64,000 nucleotides of DNA from Streptomyces sp. NBC_01288 (GCF_035982055.1 NZ_CP108427.1:2604001-2668000), one strand, 5' to 3'. Positions 25,826 through 35,566 are shown, numbered from the stretch's first letter. Notes: generated by a model from the sequence alone, not told the origin. Numbers and translations are program-made.

Positions 25826-26536
25826 TCAGGCGGTGGTGCCCGAGGCCGCCTTCTTGATGAACGCGGCGACCTCGTCGGGCTTGGACACGTACACGGCGTG
25901 GCTGCCGCCGGTCTCGGCGACGGTCGCGCCGGCCCGCTCGGCCATGAGGCGCTGGGCGGGCGGCGGGATCATGCGGTCGTCGGTGGCGACGAGGTAGTAG
26001 CTCGGCTTGGTCCCCCAGGCGGGTTCGGTGACCGCGCCCGCCAACGCCTCTACGCCCCAAGGGACTTGGGAGTCCGCGAGGAACTGTGCGTCGGCGTCGG
26101 GCAGGTCCCCGGCGAAGGACGCGGCGAACTTCTCCCGGTCGAGGAAGAGGAACCCGTCGACGGGCGGCAGGATCGGCGGAACGGGAGCGCCGGGCGGCGG
26201 GTCGGCGATGAGGGTGTTCACCGACTCGCCCTTGTCGGGCGCGAACGCCGTGATGTACACGAGCGCCGACACGTTCTCGTGGGTGCCGGCCTCGGTGATC
26301 ACCGCGCCGCCGTAGGAGTGTCCGACGAGTACGGTCGGGCCGTCCTGGGCGTCGAGGACCCGTTTGGTCGTGGCGACGTCGCCTTCGAGCGACAGCGTGG
26401 GGTTCTGGACGATGCTCACGTGGTGACCGTCGGCGCGGAGTGCGTCGTAGACGCCCCGCCAGCCCGATCCGTCGACGAATCCGCCATGTACGAGGACGAC
26501 GTTCTTCGCCGCGGCTGCTTCCGGTGTGGTGCTCAC
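25826..26536 (-). CDS. alpha/beta hydrolase (esterase/hydroxynitrile-lyase-like)
   Basis: A 236-residue alpha/beta hydrolase. NVVLVHGGFVDGSGWRGVYDALRADGH opens the fold, the nucleophile is in VLVGHSYGGAVITEAG, the acid is probably Asp in LVATDDRMIPP, and the catalytic His is in ETGGSHAVYVSKPDEV. The pattern fits the salicylate esterase/hydroxynitrile lyase subgroup common in Streptomyces. No signal peptide is present. It lies between a membrane protein gene and the carotenoid oxygenase gene on the same strand. Its substrate is unknown. Confidence 0.88.
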   Translation of the reverse strand: MSTTPEAAAAKNVVLVHGGFVDGSGWRGVYDALRADGHHVSIVQNPTLSLEGDVATTKRVLDAQDGPTVLVGHSYGGAVITEAGTHENVSALVYITAFAPDKGESVNTLIADPPPGAPVPPILPPVDGFLFLDREKFAASFAGDLPDADAQFLADSQVPWGVEALAGAVTEPAWGTKPSYYLVATDDRMIPPPAQRLMAERAGATVAETGGSHAVYVSKPDEVAAFIKKAASGTTA

Positions 26537-26635
26537 GATGCGCCAACTCCTTCGTGGGGTGAGTGTTCTGGTGCCGATAGGTCCTGAAGGTTCTCGAAGT
26601 CGTGCGACAGGGACGGGAGTTGCCCGCCTTTGGGA

Positions 26636-27217
26636 CTATGGAACGGCCGTCACCGGCGGCTGGGCCAGCGCCATGAGCCGGGCCTGGACCCGGGCGGGGT
26701 AGACCTTGGTGAAGATCGCGGGGCCGACGAGCCCGACGACATGGGCGGTGATGCCCACCCAGGCCGGAGCGTCCACCGCGCCCGCGACGGCCAGACTGAC
26801 GGCGATGAAGGTGAAGCCGGCTCCCCAGGCGCTGGTGATGTAGTTGTTGACCTGGAGGAATCCCGGCGTGTCCCAGTACTCGCGGGGTGTCTGCCGCTTG
26901 GCGATCCCCAGCGTGAAGGGGCTCCAGACCACCAGGCTGCCCCACGCGGTGGCGGCCAGCCAGACGAACGAGATGACGTCGGTGTGGCCGGACAGCGAGG
27001 AGTCCGGCCTGGCCACGGAGACGGCGCCGATCACGACGAAGTACGCGAGGGTGCTGATCTCCAGGACGAGCGCGTCGAAGCCGATCCCGCGGCGACGGTC
27101 GTTCAGCATCATCAGCAGCCCCGTGACGAGACCGCCGAGCGCGCCCCAGCGCCAGTCGAAGGACGAGAGGACGCCGGCGACGATCCAGGGGGCGAATCCG
27201 GGCAGATAAGCCAACAT
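26636..27217 (-). CDS. six-helix integral membrane protein of unknown function
   Basis: A 193-residue protein with about six hydrophobic helices (FAPWIVAGVLSSF, WGALGGLVTGLLMML, ISTLAYFVVIGAVSVA, VISFVWLAATAWGSLVVW, AGFTFIAVSLAVAGAV, WVGITAHVVGLVGPAIF). The ATG at 27217 follows GAGGA at good spacing and is preferred over 27262. I do not recognise the family. It is divergent from a DUF998 gene, with a perfect 14-bp palindrome between them. Confidence 0.75.
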   Translation of the reverse strand: MLAYLPGFAPWIVAGVLSSFDWRWGALGGLVTGLLMMLNDRRRGIGFDALVLEISTLAYFVVIGAVSVARPDSSLSGHTDVISFVWLAATAWGSLVVWSPFTLGIAKRQTPREYWDTPGFLQVNNYITSAWGAGFTFIAVSLAVAGAVDAPAWVGITAHVVGLVGPAIFTKVYPARVQARLMALAQPPVTAVP

Positions 27218-27335
27218 TGATTGTTTCCTCGGTGGATGGGAGTGGACGCCGACTAGATGCACGGCGGCCCTCGAAGTTCGAACCTCTCAATGTGATGCCA
27301 ATCACACGACTGGCGAGCACTCGCGATCGCTAACC

Positions 27336-27349
27336 GGATAGATCTATCC
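27336..27349. promoter_or_regulatory. perfect 14-bp palindrome, likely TetR operator
   Basis: GGATAGATCTATCC is fully self-complementary and AT-rich against a GC-rich background. It lies 45 bases before a DUF998/TetR operon and upstream of the divergent membrane protein gene. TAATGT (27353-27358), a -10-like element, follows directly. It is best explained as the autoregulatory site of the TetR protein at 28110. Confidence 0.6.
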
Positions 27350-27393
27350 ACTTAATGTAGGGTGGTGAGCACGACCTGTCGAGAGGACCGGTG

Positions 27394-28113
27394 ATGGGAG
27401 TGGTGATGGGAGCTGTAATGGGAACCGAGATGTCCCGCAAGAAGTGGTTGCCCCTGGGGGCCGCCGTCCTGGTGCTGAACGCGGTGCAGTGGGTGGTGTC
27501 CGAGGCGGTCGCCGCCGGCGCCTGGGCCACCCCGCCGTACAGCTACGCCACGAACTACATCAGCGACCTGGGCGTCACGGACTGCGGCACGAAGTTCCAG
27601 GACCGCGTCATCTGCTCACCGGATCACACGCTGATGAACACGTCGTTCATCGTCCAGGGGATCCTGTTCGCCGCCGGGGTGATCCTGCTGGCGGTGCCCC
27701 TGCTCACGGGCCGCGTACGCCGCGTGGTCATCGCCCTGGCGGGCGCGCACGCGGTGGGCTTCCTGCTGGTCGGCCTGTTCCACGGCTCCGCGAACGGCGC
27801 GAGCTACAGCCTGGGGCTGCACGTCGGGGGCGCGTCGGTCGCCATCCTGTGCGCGAACACGATCGTGATCATGGCGGGCGCGCTGAAGAGCCTCCGACTG
27901 CCGCGCGCGTACCGCGTGTTCAGCATCGCCGTGGGCACCCTGGGTCTGCTGAGCGAGGCGGGCGTGGGCGTCTCGACGAGCACGGCCGGCATCTTCGAGC
28001 GGGGCGGTGTCTACTCATGGCTGCTGTGGAGCGTCGTGACGGGCGTATCCCTCCTGGTCAGGCAGACGCGCCGGGCCGCCGAGCCGACGATGCCGGAGAA
28101 TGTCCCGGCGTGA
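27394..28113 (+). CDS. DUF998-family integral membrane protein
   Basis: A protein of about 239 residues with six hydrophobic helices. It shows YATNYISDLGVTDCG followed by CSPDHTLMNTSFIVQGILF, typical of DUF998 membrane proteins, and a later LVGLFHGSANGASYSLGLHVGGA segment. Function is unknown. Several in-frame starts are clustered (27391, 27394, 27406, 27430); GAGAGG upstream favours 27391/27394. It overlaps the tetR gene by GTGA, so it is part of a two-gene operon and is probably the TetR target. Confidence 0.8.
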   Translation: MGVVMGAVMGTEMSRKKWLPLGAAVLVLNAVQWVVSEAVAAGAWATPPYSYATNYISDLGVTDCGTKFQDRVICSPDHTLMNTSFIVQGILFAAGVILLAVPLLTGRVRRVVIALAGAHAVGFLLVGLFHGSANGASYSLGLHVGGASVAILCANTIVIMAGALKSLRLPRAYRVFSIAVGTLGLLSEAGVGVSTSTAGIFERGGVYSWLLWSVVTGVSLLVRQTRRAAEPTMPENVPA

Positions 28114-28781
28114 GCCCGGATACCCCGTACCAACGCCCGCTGCGAGCGGACGCGGAACGAAACCGCCGCCTGATCATGACGACGGCCGACCGCCTGTTCG
28201 CCCGGCGGGGGGCGACGGTCCCCCTGAACGAGATCGCCCGCGAGGCCGGGATCGGCGTAGGCACGGTCTACCGCCGCTTCCCGGACCTCCAGTCCCTGGT
28301 GGACGCCCTGTTCACGGAACGCTTCACGATGTTCCTGGACCTGGCGACCAGGGCCGCGGAACTGCCGGACCCGGCCCAGGCCCTACGGCACTACCTGCTG
28401 GCTGCGGCCCGGTGGCGCTCCGAGGACCGCGCCCTGGAGGTCGTCCTGGCCAACGCGAGCGTCGACACGGGCCCGGTCGCCCGCACCCGCGACCGGCTGG
28501 GCCGCCTCGTCGACGGCCTGGCGGAACGAGCGGTGACCGCGGGCGCCGTCCGCAAGGACTTCGCCAGCGCCGACGTGTACGCCTTCCTGAACATGATCGG
28601 CGCGGTCGCGGACCGCACGCACGAGGTCGCGCCGGATGCCTGGCGGCGGTATGCGGAGGTGTTGATGGTGGGGTTCGGGCTGGAGGGGGCGACGGCGGAC
28701 GGTACGTCGGCGTTGACGGACGAGCAGCTGTTGGAGAGTTGGCCGAAGCCGTTGGGCGAGCAGCCGGGGGCAGGCGGCTGA
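28110..28781 (+). CDS. TetR-family transcriptional regulator
   Basis: A 223-residue TetR protein. The DNA-binding domain reads RRLIMTTADRLFARRGATVPLNEIAREAGIGVGTVYRRFPDLQSLVDALF. The rest is a helical ligand domain with LRHYLLAAARW and ADVYAFLNMIGAVADRTHE. It starts at GTG 28110, overlapping the DUF998 stop codon. It probably represses its own operon through the palindrome at 27336. It ends about 60 bases before the convergent jetD gene. Confidence 0.88.
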   Translation: MSPDTPYQRPLRADAERNRRLIMTTADRLFARRGATVPLNEIAREAGIGVGTVYRRFPDLQSLVDALFTERFTMFLDLATRAAELPDPAQALRHYLLAAARWRSEDRALEVVLANASVDTGPVARTRDRLGRLVDGLAERAVTAGAVRKDFASADVYAFLNMIGAVADRTHEVAPDAWRRYAEVLMVGFGLEGATADGTSALTDEQLLESWPKPLGEQPGAGG

Positions 28782-28839
28782 GGGTGCGGCGCAGTGGCCC
28801 GTCGACGGCGCCGAAGCGCGGACATCGGCCACACCCACT

Positions 28840-30120
28840 TCAACGAGTCTGCGTCTCCAAGTCCGCCAGCAGATCGTCGAGCACCGCCTCTTCCTCGACG
28901 CGAACACCCCGTTCGGCGAGCGCGACGGCCAGGGCCGGATCCCACGGAGTCTCGGCGGGCGAACCCGTCAGCGCCGGGGCCTCCGCCATCTTGGCCGCCG
29001 CCGCCCGATAGTGGGCCGCCGTGTAGCGCCACGGCCGCCACGGGACGCTTCGCCGCAGCGTCACGGCGATACGCGCACCACCCCAGTCGAAGTCACCGTG
29101 ATAGAGCAGGTCGGTTCCCTGGGCGGAGAGACCTCGCAGCAGGGTGAGCGCGGCGGCCGAGGGTTGCCCCTGGAGGCACACCATGGGCGGACAGGCCGGG
29201 CCGAAGGCGTCGGCGGCGGCGGACAGCACCGCCGGATTCTCACACACGTGGACGGTTCCCGTCGGCGCGCTGACGGGAACCGGTGTGCGGCGGGTGAGGA
29301 AGCGCAGCGTCAGGACCGCGGGCTCACCGGAATCGGCCATCCAGTCCAGGGAGGGGGTGCCCCGGAGGTTGAGGGACAGGACGGTCGATGACACGTCGTC
29401 CTTGAGCAGACCCGCCGACGCCCAGGCCTCGCGTCGCCATTCGGCACCCTCGCCGTCGGGAAACGCCGTGAGGCAGCGCAGTCCCGACAGAACGAGAGCG
29501 GCGAGCGGCGTCCCCTCGTCCAGGGCGTGGGCGTTCGAAAGATGCCGGGCGGCGAAGGTCGCCCGTGACGTCGGCGGTACGACGGGCAGCGAGCGCAGCG
29601 CACGTACGGCGGCGTCCACCATGGGTCCGGCGGCTTCCGGTGTGCGGGCGAGTCGTCGTACGAGACCGTCCTTGCGTATCCGCTCCGCCCAGTCGGCCAG
29701 CGCGGCGTCAAGGGTGCCGAGCGGGGCGCACGCCTGCTCCCACGCGCGCTCCTGGCTGTCCCGCTCCTCGGCGCGCAGGGTGACGGGGCCGGTGAGTGCC
29801 ACCACCGCGGCGGCCAGCCCCGCGCCGCTGACACCGGAGCGGCGCAGGATCGCGTCCACCGTGTCGAGGCGGACGGTGAGGGAGCGACCTGCACGTGGCA
29901 CCCGGCCCAACAGGCCTTCCGCGGCCCGGCGTTGGGATGCGTCGGGGGTGGCCAGGGTGATCGGACCGGTGAGCGGCCGGTCGCGTGACATCCGCTGCCG
30001 AACGCGCTCCACGAGCCAGGCGAGGCCCGGGTCACCGAGCAACCGGCCGAGGCGTTCGGCGTCGATCTGTTCGCCGGCCCGCGGTGTCGCGGACGGAGTC
30101 ACCGGAGGATTCATGTCCAC
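28840..30120 (-). CDS. jetD: Wadjet type II nuclease subunit JetD (TIGR02679/DUF2399)
   Basis: A protein of about 426 residues. The C-terminal half carries a Toprim-like nuclease domain, with the acidic Glu in TVHVCENPAVLSAAADAFG (about residue 294) and the DxD pair in DLLYHGDFDWGGARIA (about residues 343-345). The N-terminal part is the family-specific helical/winged arm. In Wadjet, JetD is the endonuclease that cuts circular plasmid DNA trapped by the SMC complex JetABC. The start overlaps jetC. GTG 30120 has AGGAG 5 bases upstream and is preferred; ATG 30114 is the alternative. It is last in the jetABCD operon. Confidence 0.85.
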   Translation of the reverse strand: MDMNPPVTPSATPRAGEQIDAERLGRLLGDPGLAWLVERVRQRMSRDRPLTGPITLATPDASQRRAAEGLLGRVPRAGRSLTVRLDTVDAILRRSGVSGAGLAAAVVALTGPVTLRAEERDSQERAWEQACAPLGTLDAALADWAERIRKDGLVRRLARTPEAAGPMVDAAVRALRSLPVVPPTSRATFAARHLSNAHALDEGTPLAALVLSGLRCLTAFPDGEGAEWRREAWASAGLLKDDVSSTVLSLNLRGTPSLDWMADSGEPAVLTLRFLTRRTPVPVSAPTGTVHVCENPAVLSAAADAFGPACPPMVCLQGQPSAAALTLLRGLSAQGTDLLYHGDFDWGGARIAVTLRRSVPWRPWRYTAAHYRAAAAKMAEAPALTGSPAETPWDPALAVALAERGVRVEEEAVLDDLLADLETQTR

Positions 30121-33100
30121 AGGGACTCCTGTTCGCCGATGTCGTCCGCGGCGGCAGCGGCTCCCGGCCCGGCGGACGGGCGCTCGGCCCAACCGGCCGT
30201 CTCGTCAAGGCCGTTGCCCTGGCCCGGCACCGGCATCGCTTCCACGGGTCCGCCCGGCTCCGCGCCCCGCCGTCGGTCACTGCCGTCCCACTCCCACCGG
30301 GTCACCAGGACGGCGGCGATGTCGTCGACGCGGGAGAGCTGCGCGATGGCGATGCCGGGGACCTGCGGGTAGCAGGCCCATTCCCGTTCGCTGGTCATCA
30401 CGACGTCGAGGTCGAACGCCCGTAGCAGACCAAGACACTTGGCACGGGAGTCGTCGTCCACTCCGGCGAACGCCTCGTCCAGGGTGACCAGACGTGGGGC
30501 GTGGGCGCCACCCGCGCTCGCGTAGTGGGAGGACGCGGCGGCGAAGAGGGGTACGGACGCGGCCAGCACCCGTTCACCGCCCGAGGCGGGCCCCGCGGCC
30601 GGTACCCACTTGCCGTGCTGGTGCCGTTCGACGCCGAACTCGTGCCAGGCCCGGTAGTCGAGGGCCGCGGTGAGATCCTCCAGCCAGCTGCCGGCGCTGT
30701 CGTCGGCCTGCCGGCGCGCGATCTGCTCCTGGAGGAACGCCCCGACCGCGGCCCTGTCCTCGGGCGACCATGCGTCGGCGGACTGTCGCAGCCGGTCACG
30801 GGCTTGCGCCAGTCCCTGTGGGGCCCGGCGGGAGGCGCGCCACACCAGCCGCAGTTTCATGCCGGTCGAGGTCGGGCGCTCCTCCAGTTCCCTGTTCATG
30901 GCCCGCACCTGTCGTTCGGCGGCGCCGATCAACTCCTGGAGTGTGCCGGCGACTTCGGTGATCAGATGGGTCTGAAGGATCTCGCGCTCGTGTGCGGACA
31001 GGATGCGGGTCAGTTCGGCGACCTCGGTGGCGAGGGCCGCGGCGAGTTCGGGGACCGCCCGTTCACGGCCCTGGTAGACGATGTCGACCCGCATGCCGTC
31101 CTCACTCGGACGGGCGGTGGCGGTGTGGCCGTGCCGGGAGAGCGCGTCCTGAAGCCTGCCGAACTCCTCGCTCAGTCGCTTCTGTACGCGTTCCCAGGCC
31201 GCGTCGGAGTCGTCGGTGGAGGAGAGCTGGGACTCGATGGCGCGAGCGAGGTTCACGGCGGGGGTCGCCGCCCAGGTGCCGCCGTCGTTGTCCGGTACGA
31301 CAGCCTCGGGAAGGGCGACGGCCAGCAGTCCCGTCGAGACGAACCGCTGGAGAGCCATGACGGCTCGCTCGCGGGCGGCGGTCGCGTCGGTGACGTCCTC
31401 GCCGAGTCGCTCGATGCGCCCCTCGGCGTGGCTCGCGCGCCGGTCCGCGTCGCCGAAGTCCGTTCGGGCGCGCCGCTGTTCGCCCTCGCAGTCGCGTAGG
31501 GCCGCCGCCGTCTCCTCCAGGCGCCGCTGGAGTTCGGCGACGGCCGCTCCCACGGTGGAGCGGAGGGTCGTGAGGCGTTCGTCCGCGGCGGCGGCGAGGC
31601 GGACGGCTTCTGTCGTGCGCTCCGCGAGTTCGACGACGAGGAGTTCGGCCCGGCCGGTCTCCGCCTCTTCTCCGGTGACCGCGTGCTCGGCCTCCGCGCG
31701 CTCACGCAGGGCCGGCCACAGCGCCGCGAGGAACGCGGTGTGGTCGGCGAGCGCCTGGCGCACGGATGCCAGTCCTGGCCGGTCGGCGGGGAGGTTCATG
31801 TCGGCCGCCGCCTCGCCCAGTTCGGCCGCCGCGCGGTCTGCGTCCCCGGCCGCCCGGGCCAGTTCCGCGGCCCGGTCGCTCTGCCGGGTACGGGCCCGGT
31901 GCACCGCGTCGGCCGCGGCGGTGACGCGCGCGTGGGCACGGCGCAGGTCGTCGTCGCCCGGTACCGCGGCGAGTTCGGCGTCGAGCACGCCACGGCGCTC
32001 GGCCACCGCACGCGACGCATCGGCCAGTTGCTGCCGCTCCGCCTCCAACGCGCCGAGTTCGGTGCGCAGTTCGCCGATCCGGGCACGGCGTGCCTTTTCC
32101 CGTGCGCCCTCGCCCACGTACTGGGCACTGTCCTTGGCCCAGCTTCCGGTCAGCGCGCCGACGCGGTAACTCCCGTCCGTGGACACCCAGGTGGCGTCGG
32201 TGTGCTCGACCGCCCAGGAAGCGTCTTCGGGCGTGTCACCGTTCTTTCCCGCCAGCCCGATCGCGGCGAGCAGACGCCCGACCGTCTGTTCCCCCACGGC
32301 GGCGGCCCCCACGTCCGCGTGATTGACCGCCGGACACAGCGCGCGGTCGAGGCCGCCTCTTCCGGGCGGGCCCACCGGGTCGAGCAGCACGTCGTGGCCG
32401 TCCGCCGCCAGCGCGGAACCGTCCGGCCGCACCCAGGCGTCGAGGAGCCCGGCCGCCTCCAACGCGGCTTCCAGTCCCGCACGTTCAGGCTCGGTGACGT
32501 GGGGGCGGAAGTCGACGAGCCGCCAGAGCGGCGCGCCGAGACCTCGGTCCCGGACGTCGGAGGTGCGGGTGTACGGAGCCGACGGACCGCGCTGCCCGCC
32601 CGTTTCGAGAGCGGTCAACTCCCCCGCCGCCAGCCGCTGCCGTTCCGCCCGTGCCACCTCGCGGTGGGCCAGAACGGCTGCCCGGTCGGCGAGTTGGGAG
32701 GCGAGAGCACGATGGGTTGCGGCCGCCGCCGTGCGCGCCGGGTGAGGGCCGTCGAGACCGCTCACCCAGTCCTGCACCGCGTCGAGGATTCCGGGCAGCC
32801 CAGACACCCGCAACTCCACGCATCCGGACAGGTGTTGCTTCACAGCCACGACCAGCGCACGGCCCGCCTCGGCGACGTCCTCCTCGGCCTCGGCCAGCCG
32901 CTCCCCGCTGTGCACGACCTCCTCGTCGGCCTCGTCGGCGCGCAGCCGGGCGACCCTGCGCACCTCCTCGGTCCGCTCGGCCCGCGTGGCGAGTTCCTCC
33001 ACATGCTCGACCGCGCGCCGCCTGCGGGCCGTCGCCTCGTCGGCCTCCCGGCGCAGGACCGCGTCGGGGGCTCCCTGCGTCCGGGGAACATCGAGCCGGG

Positions 33101-34334
33101 CTGCCGCGGCACTCTCCTCCACGCGGCCCTGGACGATGCCCAACGCCTCCTGCGCGGCCGTGAGTCGATTGCCCGCGGTGGCGAGCCGGCCCAGGGCTCG
33201 GGTATGTGCCTCCGACGCCGTCCGGCGGTCCGCCTCGGCACGCGTCGCCTCCCCCGCCGTGCGAGCGGCCTCGACCGCCGCCCGGTCGAGTTCGCGGGCG
33301 TCGCGCATCTCCGGCCCGGTCCGCAGCGCGGCGTCCTGGGCGCTCAGTCGCGCGGCCCGCTCGTCGAGCGCGACCGCCCTCTCCTGGGCCTCCTTCCGGT
33401 CCGTCACGGCCTGTTCCCGGTCGCCCTGCGCGGTGAGGAGTTCACGCTGGAGGTGTTCGTAGCGGGCGTGTTCGCTGCGGGGCAGGCGGGCCCTGCGGCG
33501 GGAGGCGATGCGGGCGTAGCGCCGGTAGTGGTCGAGGAATCCCGATGACGCCTGCTCGGCCTCGCGCGCCGCGCGCAGTTCCTCCTTCTCCTCGTCCAGT
33601 GACCTGAACGCCTCCGCCGCGTCGGCGATGACCGCCTGGTCCATCGGCGGCAGCGCCTCCGTCAACGCCCTTGACAGGGCAGCCTCGTTGGGGCGCTTGG
33701 ACAGCTGCGGCTGGCGCAGTTGGATCAGGAGGTCGACGAGTGCCGCGTACCGCCGCTCGCCAAGACCGAAGAGCGCCTCGTCAACGGCCCTGCGATACGT
33801 CTTCGCGGTGTCGTAGACCATGCCGCGGCCACCGACCGCCTCCGCGAGACGGTCCCGGGACAGGGCCGTACCGGTGGCGTCCACCAGGTCGAGTCCGGCG
33901 CCGATCCGCTGGTCCGTCAGCGCGAACCAGTGGCGGGCGATGCCTCGTCCGGCGACCGCCTTCAGCCCGCAGAGCAGCGTACGGAAGTGCTGCTCGCCCG
34001 TGGCCCCGTCGAGCCGTCCGAACTCGATCCAGGTGTAGCCGAGCCGTTCCGGATGCGGGTGTTCACCGCCCAGGAGCAGATTCCACTCCATCCGCTTGCC
34101 CGGGTCACCGTCGGGCTCGACGCGGCGGGCGGAGAGATCCCCGTCCAGCAGGAACGGCAGGGTGAGAGCGAGCACCTTCGACTTGCCGGTGCCGTTGTTG
34201 CCGCGCAGCAGCAACCGGCCGTCGCGGAACCAGAACTCCTCGACGTCGTAGTGGAACAGGTCGACGAGCCCGACCCGCAGGGGCCGCCACCGCCCGGGGG
34301 CGGGGGTGGGGAGCGCGGTCACGGCGTGGTTCAC
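30111..34334 (-). CDS. jetC: Wadjet type II SMC-like ATPase JetC (TIGR02680)
   Basis: A 1407-residue SMC/Rad50-like ATPase. Walker A is GNNGTGKSK at residues 45-53. A long Ala/Glu/Arg-rich coiled coil spans most of the middle, with a hinge-like segment near residues 560-780. The ABC signature (ASGGERVLA) is near residue 1251 and Walker B (LVTLDEAFAGVD) near 1281. Such SMC subunits extrude DNA loops and recognise small circular DNA. It overlaps jetB by 4 bases at its start and jetD at its end, so the subunits are translationally coupled. The long plus-strand ORFs opposite it are shadows of its GC-rich codons. Confidence 0.92.
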   Translation of the reverse strand: MNHAVTALPTPAPGRWRPLRVGLVDLFHYDVEEFWFRDGRLLLRGNNGTGKSKVLALTLPFLLDGDLSARRVEPDGDPGKRMEWNLLLGGEHPHPERLGYTWIEFGRLDGATGEQHFRTLLCGLKAVAGRGIARHWFALTDQRIGAGLDLVDATGTALSRDRLAEAVGGRGMVYDTAKTYRRAVDEALFGLGERRYAALVDLLIQLRQPQLSKRPNEAALSRALTEALPPMDQAVIADAAEAFRSLDEEKEELRAAREAEQASSGFLDHYRRYARIASRRRARLPRSEHARYEHLQRELLTAQGDREQAVTDRKEAQERAVALDERAARLSAQDAALRTGPEMRDARELDRAAVEAARTAGEATRAEADRRTASEAHTRALGRLATAGNRLTAAQEALGIVQGRVEESAAAARLDVPRTQGAPDAVLRREADEATARRRRAVEHVEELATRAERTEEVRRVARLRADEADEEVVHSGERLAEAEEDVAEAGRALVVAVKQHLSGCVELRVSGLPGILDAVQDWVSGLDGPHPARTAAAATHRALASQLADRAAVLAHREVARAERQRLAAGELTALETGGQRGPSAPYTRTSDVRDRGLGAPLWRLVDFRPHVTEPERAGLEAALEAAGLLDAWVRPDGSALAADGHDVLLDPVGPPGRGGLDRALCPAVNHADVGAAAVGEQTVGRLLAAIGLAGKNGDTPEDASWAVEHTDATWVSTDGSYRVGALTGSWAKDSAQYVGEGAREKARRARIGELRTELGALEAERQQLADASRAVAERRGVLDAELAAVPGDDDLRRAHARVTAAADAVHRARTRQSDRAAELARAAGDADRAAAELGEAAADMNLPADRPGLASVRQALADHTAFLAALWPALRERAEAEHAVTGEEAETGRAELLVVELAERTTEAVRLAAAADERLTTLRSTVGAAVAELQRRLEETAAALRDCEGEQRRARTDFGDADRRASHAEGRIERLGEDVTDATAARERAVMALQRFVSTGLLAVALPEAVVPDNDGGTWAATPAVNLARAIESQLSSTDDSDAAWERVQKRLSEEFGRLQDALSRHGHTATARPSEDGMRVDIVYQGRERAVPELAAALATEVAELTRILSAHEREILQTHLITEVAGTLQELIGAAERQVRAMNRELEERPTSTGMKLRLVWRASRRAPQGLAQARDRLRQSADAWSPEDRAAVGAFLQEQIARRQADDSAGSWLEDLTAALDYRAWHEFGVERHQHGKWVPAAGPASGGERVLAASVPLFAAASSHYASAGGAHAPRLVTLDEAFAGVDDDSRAKCLGLLRAFDLDVVMTSEREWACYPQVPGIAIAQLSRVDDIAAVLVTRWEWDGSDRRRGAEPGGPVEAMPVPGQGNGLDETAGWAERPSAGPGAAAAADDIGEQESLWT

Positions 34335-35566
34335 CTTTCGTCCGTCACGATCGTGTCCGGGTGGTGGGCGACTCCCGGTTCCCTGACGACGGGCTCACCG
34401 ACCGCGTACCGCGCGAGAGCCGGTCGTGGCAGGACACCGCGCTCCGTGCGCACGGCCAGCCCCAGCGCCACCAGCTTGGCCAGCGCCCGCTCCACGAGTT
34501 CGGGCTCCGCTCCCGGCTCTCGCGCCGACTTCGACCAGAAACCACCGTGTTCTACGGCCAGTTCGCGCACTCGGGCTGCCAACTCCGCCGACTCGACGGG
34601 CCGGGCGGCTCGCGCCAGGTGTCCCGCGAGCAGCAGGGTGATGTGACCGTGGGTGCCCTGTTCCGGCATGCGTACGTCGGTGAGGTCGTCCAACGGGTCG
34701 ACCATGGCGATGCCTTCGGCCCGCACCTCGGCGACCAGTCCGGTGAGTTCGCCGATGCGCGCGGTGATGAAGCCGCGTTGCCGGGTGAGGTAGGCCAGTT
34801 CGTCGTCGGTCAGGTCGTCGTAGTAGAGCACCGGGTCGTCGAGGAGACGGCGGGTCAGCTTCCAGCGGATCGCGCGGAACCTGAGCTCGTCGCTGTCGAG
34901 GGCGGTCTGCGCCGTCATCTCCACCAGGCGTTCCTCGAAGCCCTGGGACTCGACCATGGAGGGGCCGCGCCGGGCCGTCGGCATCCCGGCCAGCACGCGC
35001 CGCCGCACGTCGTACAGCACATCGCCCGATCCGCTGACGTACGCCTCCTCGTCGCCGGCCACCCGTCGCAGCACCCCGAGCCGCAGCAGCAGTCGTACGA
35101 CGGCCGCGAGGTCGAGGCGCTCGTCGCGCCGCTCCAGGGTGAACGTGATCCCGGCGGCGACGAGTTCGGGATCGGCCGCGGCCAGGACGACCTGTTCGGC
35201 GAGACGTCCGAGTGCCACCTGCGACTCGCCCCGCTCCAGCGCGGCCAGCGTCAGGCACAGCAGGACATAGCGGCGGCGCGTGAAGGGCAGCGCGGTCCGG
35301 GCGGCCTCGCGGGCCGGGTGTGTGGCGTCGGTGAGGGTGCCGGGTGTCTTGCGCAGCCGTGCCGCGTCGGAGTCCGTGCGCAGGGTCCAGCCGACGTTGC
35401 GCTCGAACCACTCCCGCAGTTCGGCGGTGTGCCGGCGCACCAGCCGGAACTCGTCGGCGTACGGCCCGTCGGCGGTGAGCAGCGGCTCCTTCAGCAGGGC
35501 ACGCGCGGCCCGTTGGAGGTCGGCCCCGCGCTGGCCGTCCAGTACTTCGGCCAGCGGGCCGGTCAT
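34331..35566 (-). CDS. jetB: Wadjet type II subunit JetB (TIGR02678/DUF2398)
   Basis: A 411-residue protein with the DUF2398 pattern: RAARALLKEPLLTADGPYADEFRLVRRHTAELREWF, then RRRYVLLCLTLAALERGESQVALGRLAEQV, and later RGFITARIGELTGLVAEVRAEGIAMVDP, DVRMPEQGTHGHITLLLAGHLA. JetB is the kleisin-associated winged-helix (KITE-like) subunit of the MukBEF-related complex. It overlaps jetA and jetC by 4 bases each. Position and length fit the type II system exactly. Confidence 0.88.
   Translation of the reverse strand: MTGPLAEVLDGQRGADLQRAARALLKEPLLTADGPYADEFRLVRRHTAELREWFERNVGWTLRTDSDAARLRKTPGTLTDATHPAREAARTALPFTRRRYVLLCLTLAALERGESQVALGRLAEQVVLAAADPELVAAGITFTLERRDERLDLAAVVRLLLRLGVLRRVAGDEEAYVSGSGDVLYDVRRRVLAGMPTARRGPSMVESQGFEERLVEMTAQTALDSDELRFRAIRWKLTRRLLDDPVLYYDDLTDDELAYLTRQRGFITARIGELTGLVAEVRAEGIAMVDPLDDLTDVRMPEQGTHGHITLLLAGHLARAARPVESAELAARVRELAVEHGGFWSKSAREPGAEPELVERALAKLVALGLAVRTERGVLPRPALARYAVGEPVVREPGVAHHPDTIVTDER

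Noticed and set aside
23328..25997. An 889-codon plus-strand frame opposite the sigma factor and carotenoid oxygenase
   Set aside because: Low-complexity composition, no motif, and lies opposite two well-supported genes.
24324..27320. A 998-codon minus-strand frame spanning three genes
   Set aside because: Only its last 468 codons are a real protein (the carotenoid oxygenase). The upstream part is antisense-free readthrough in the wrong frame of the hydrolase and membrane protein genes.
30501..33548. Long plus-strand frames opposite jetC (332, 317 and 621 codons)
   Set aside because: They are antisense shadows produced by the GC-rich codons of jetC. They contain no recognisable domain, while jetC has complete ATPase motifs.
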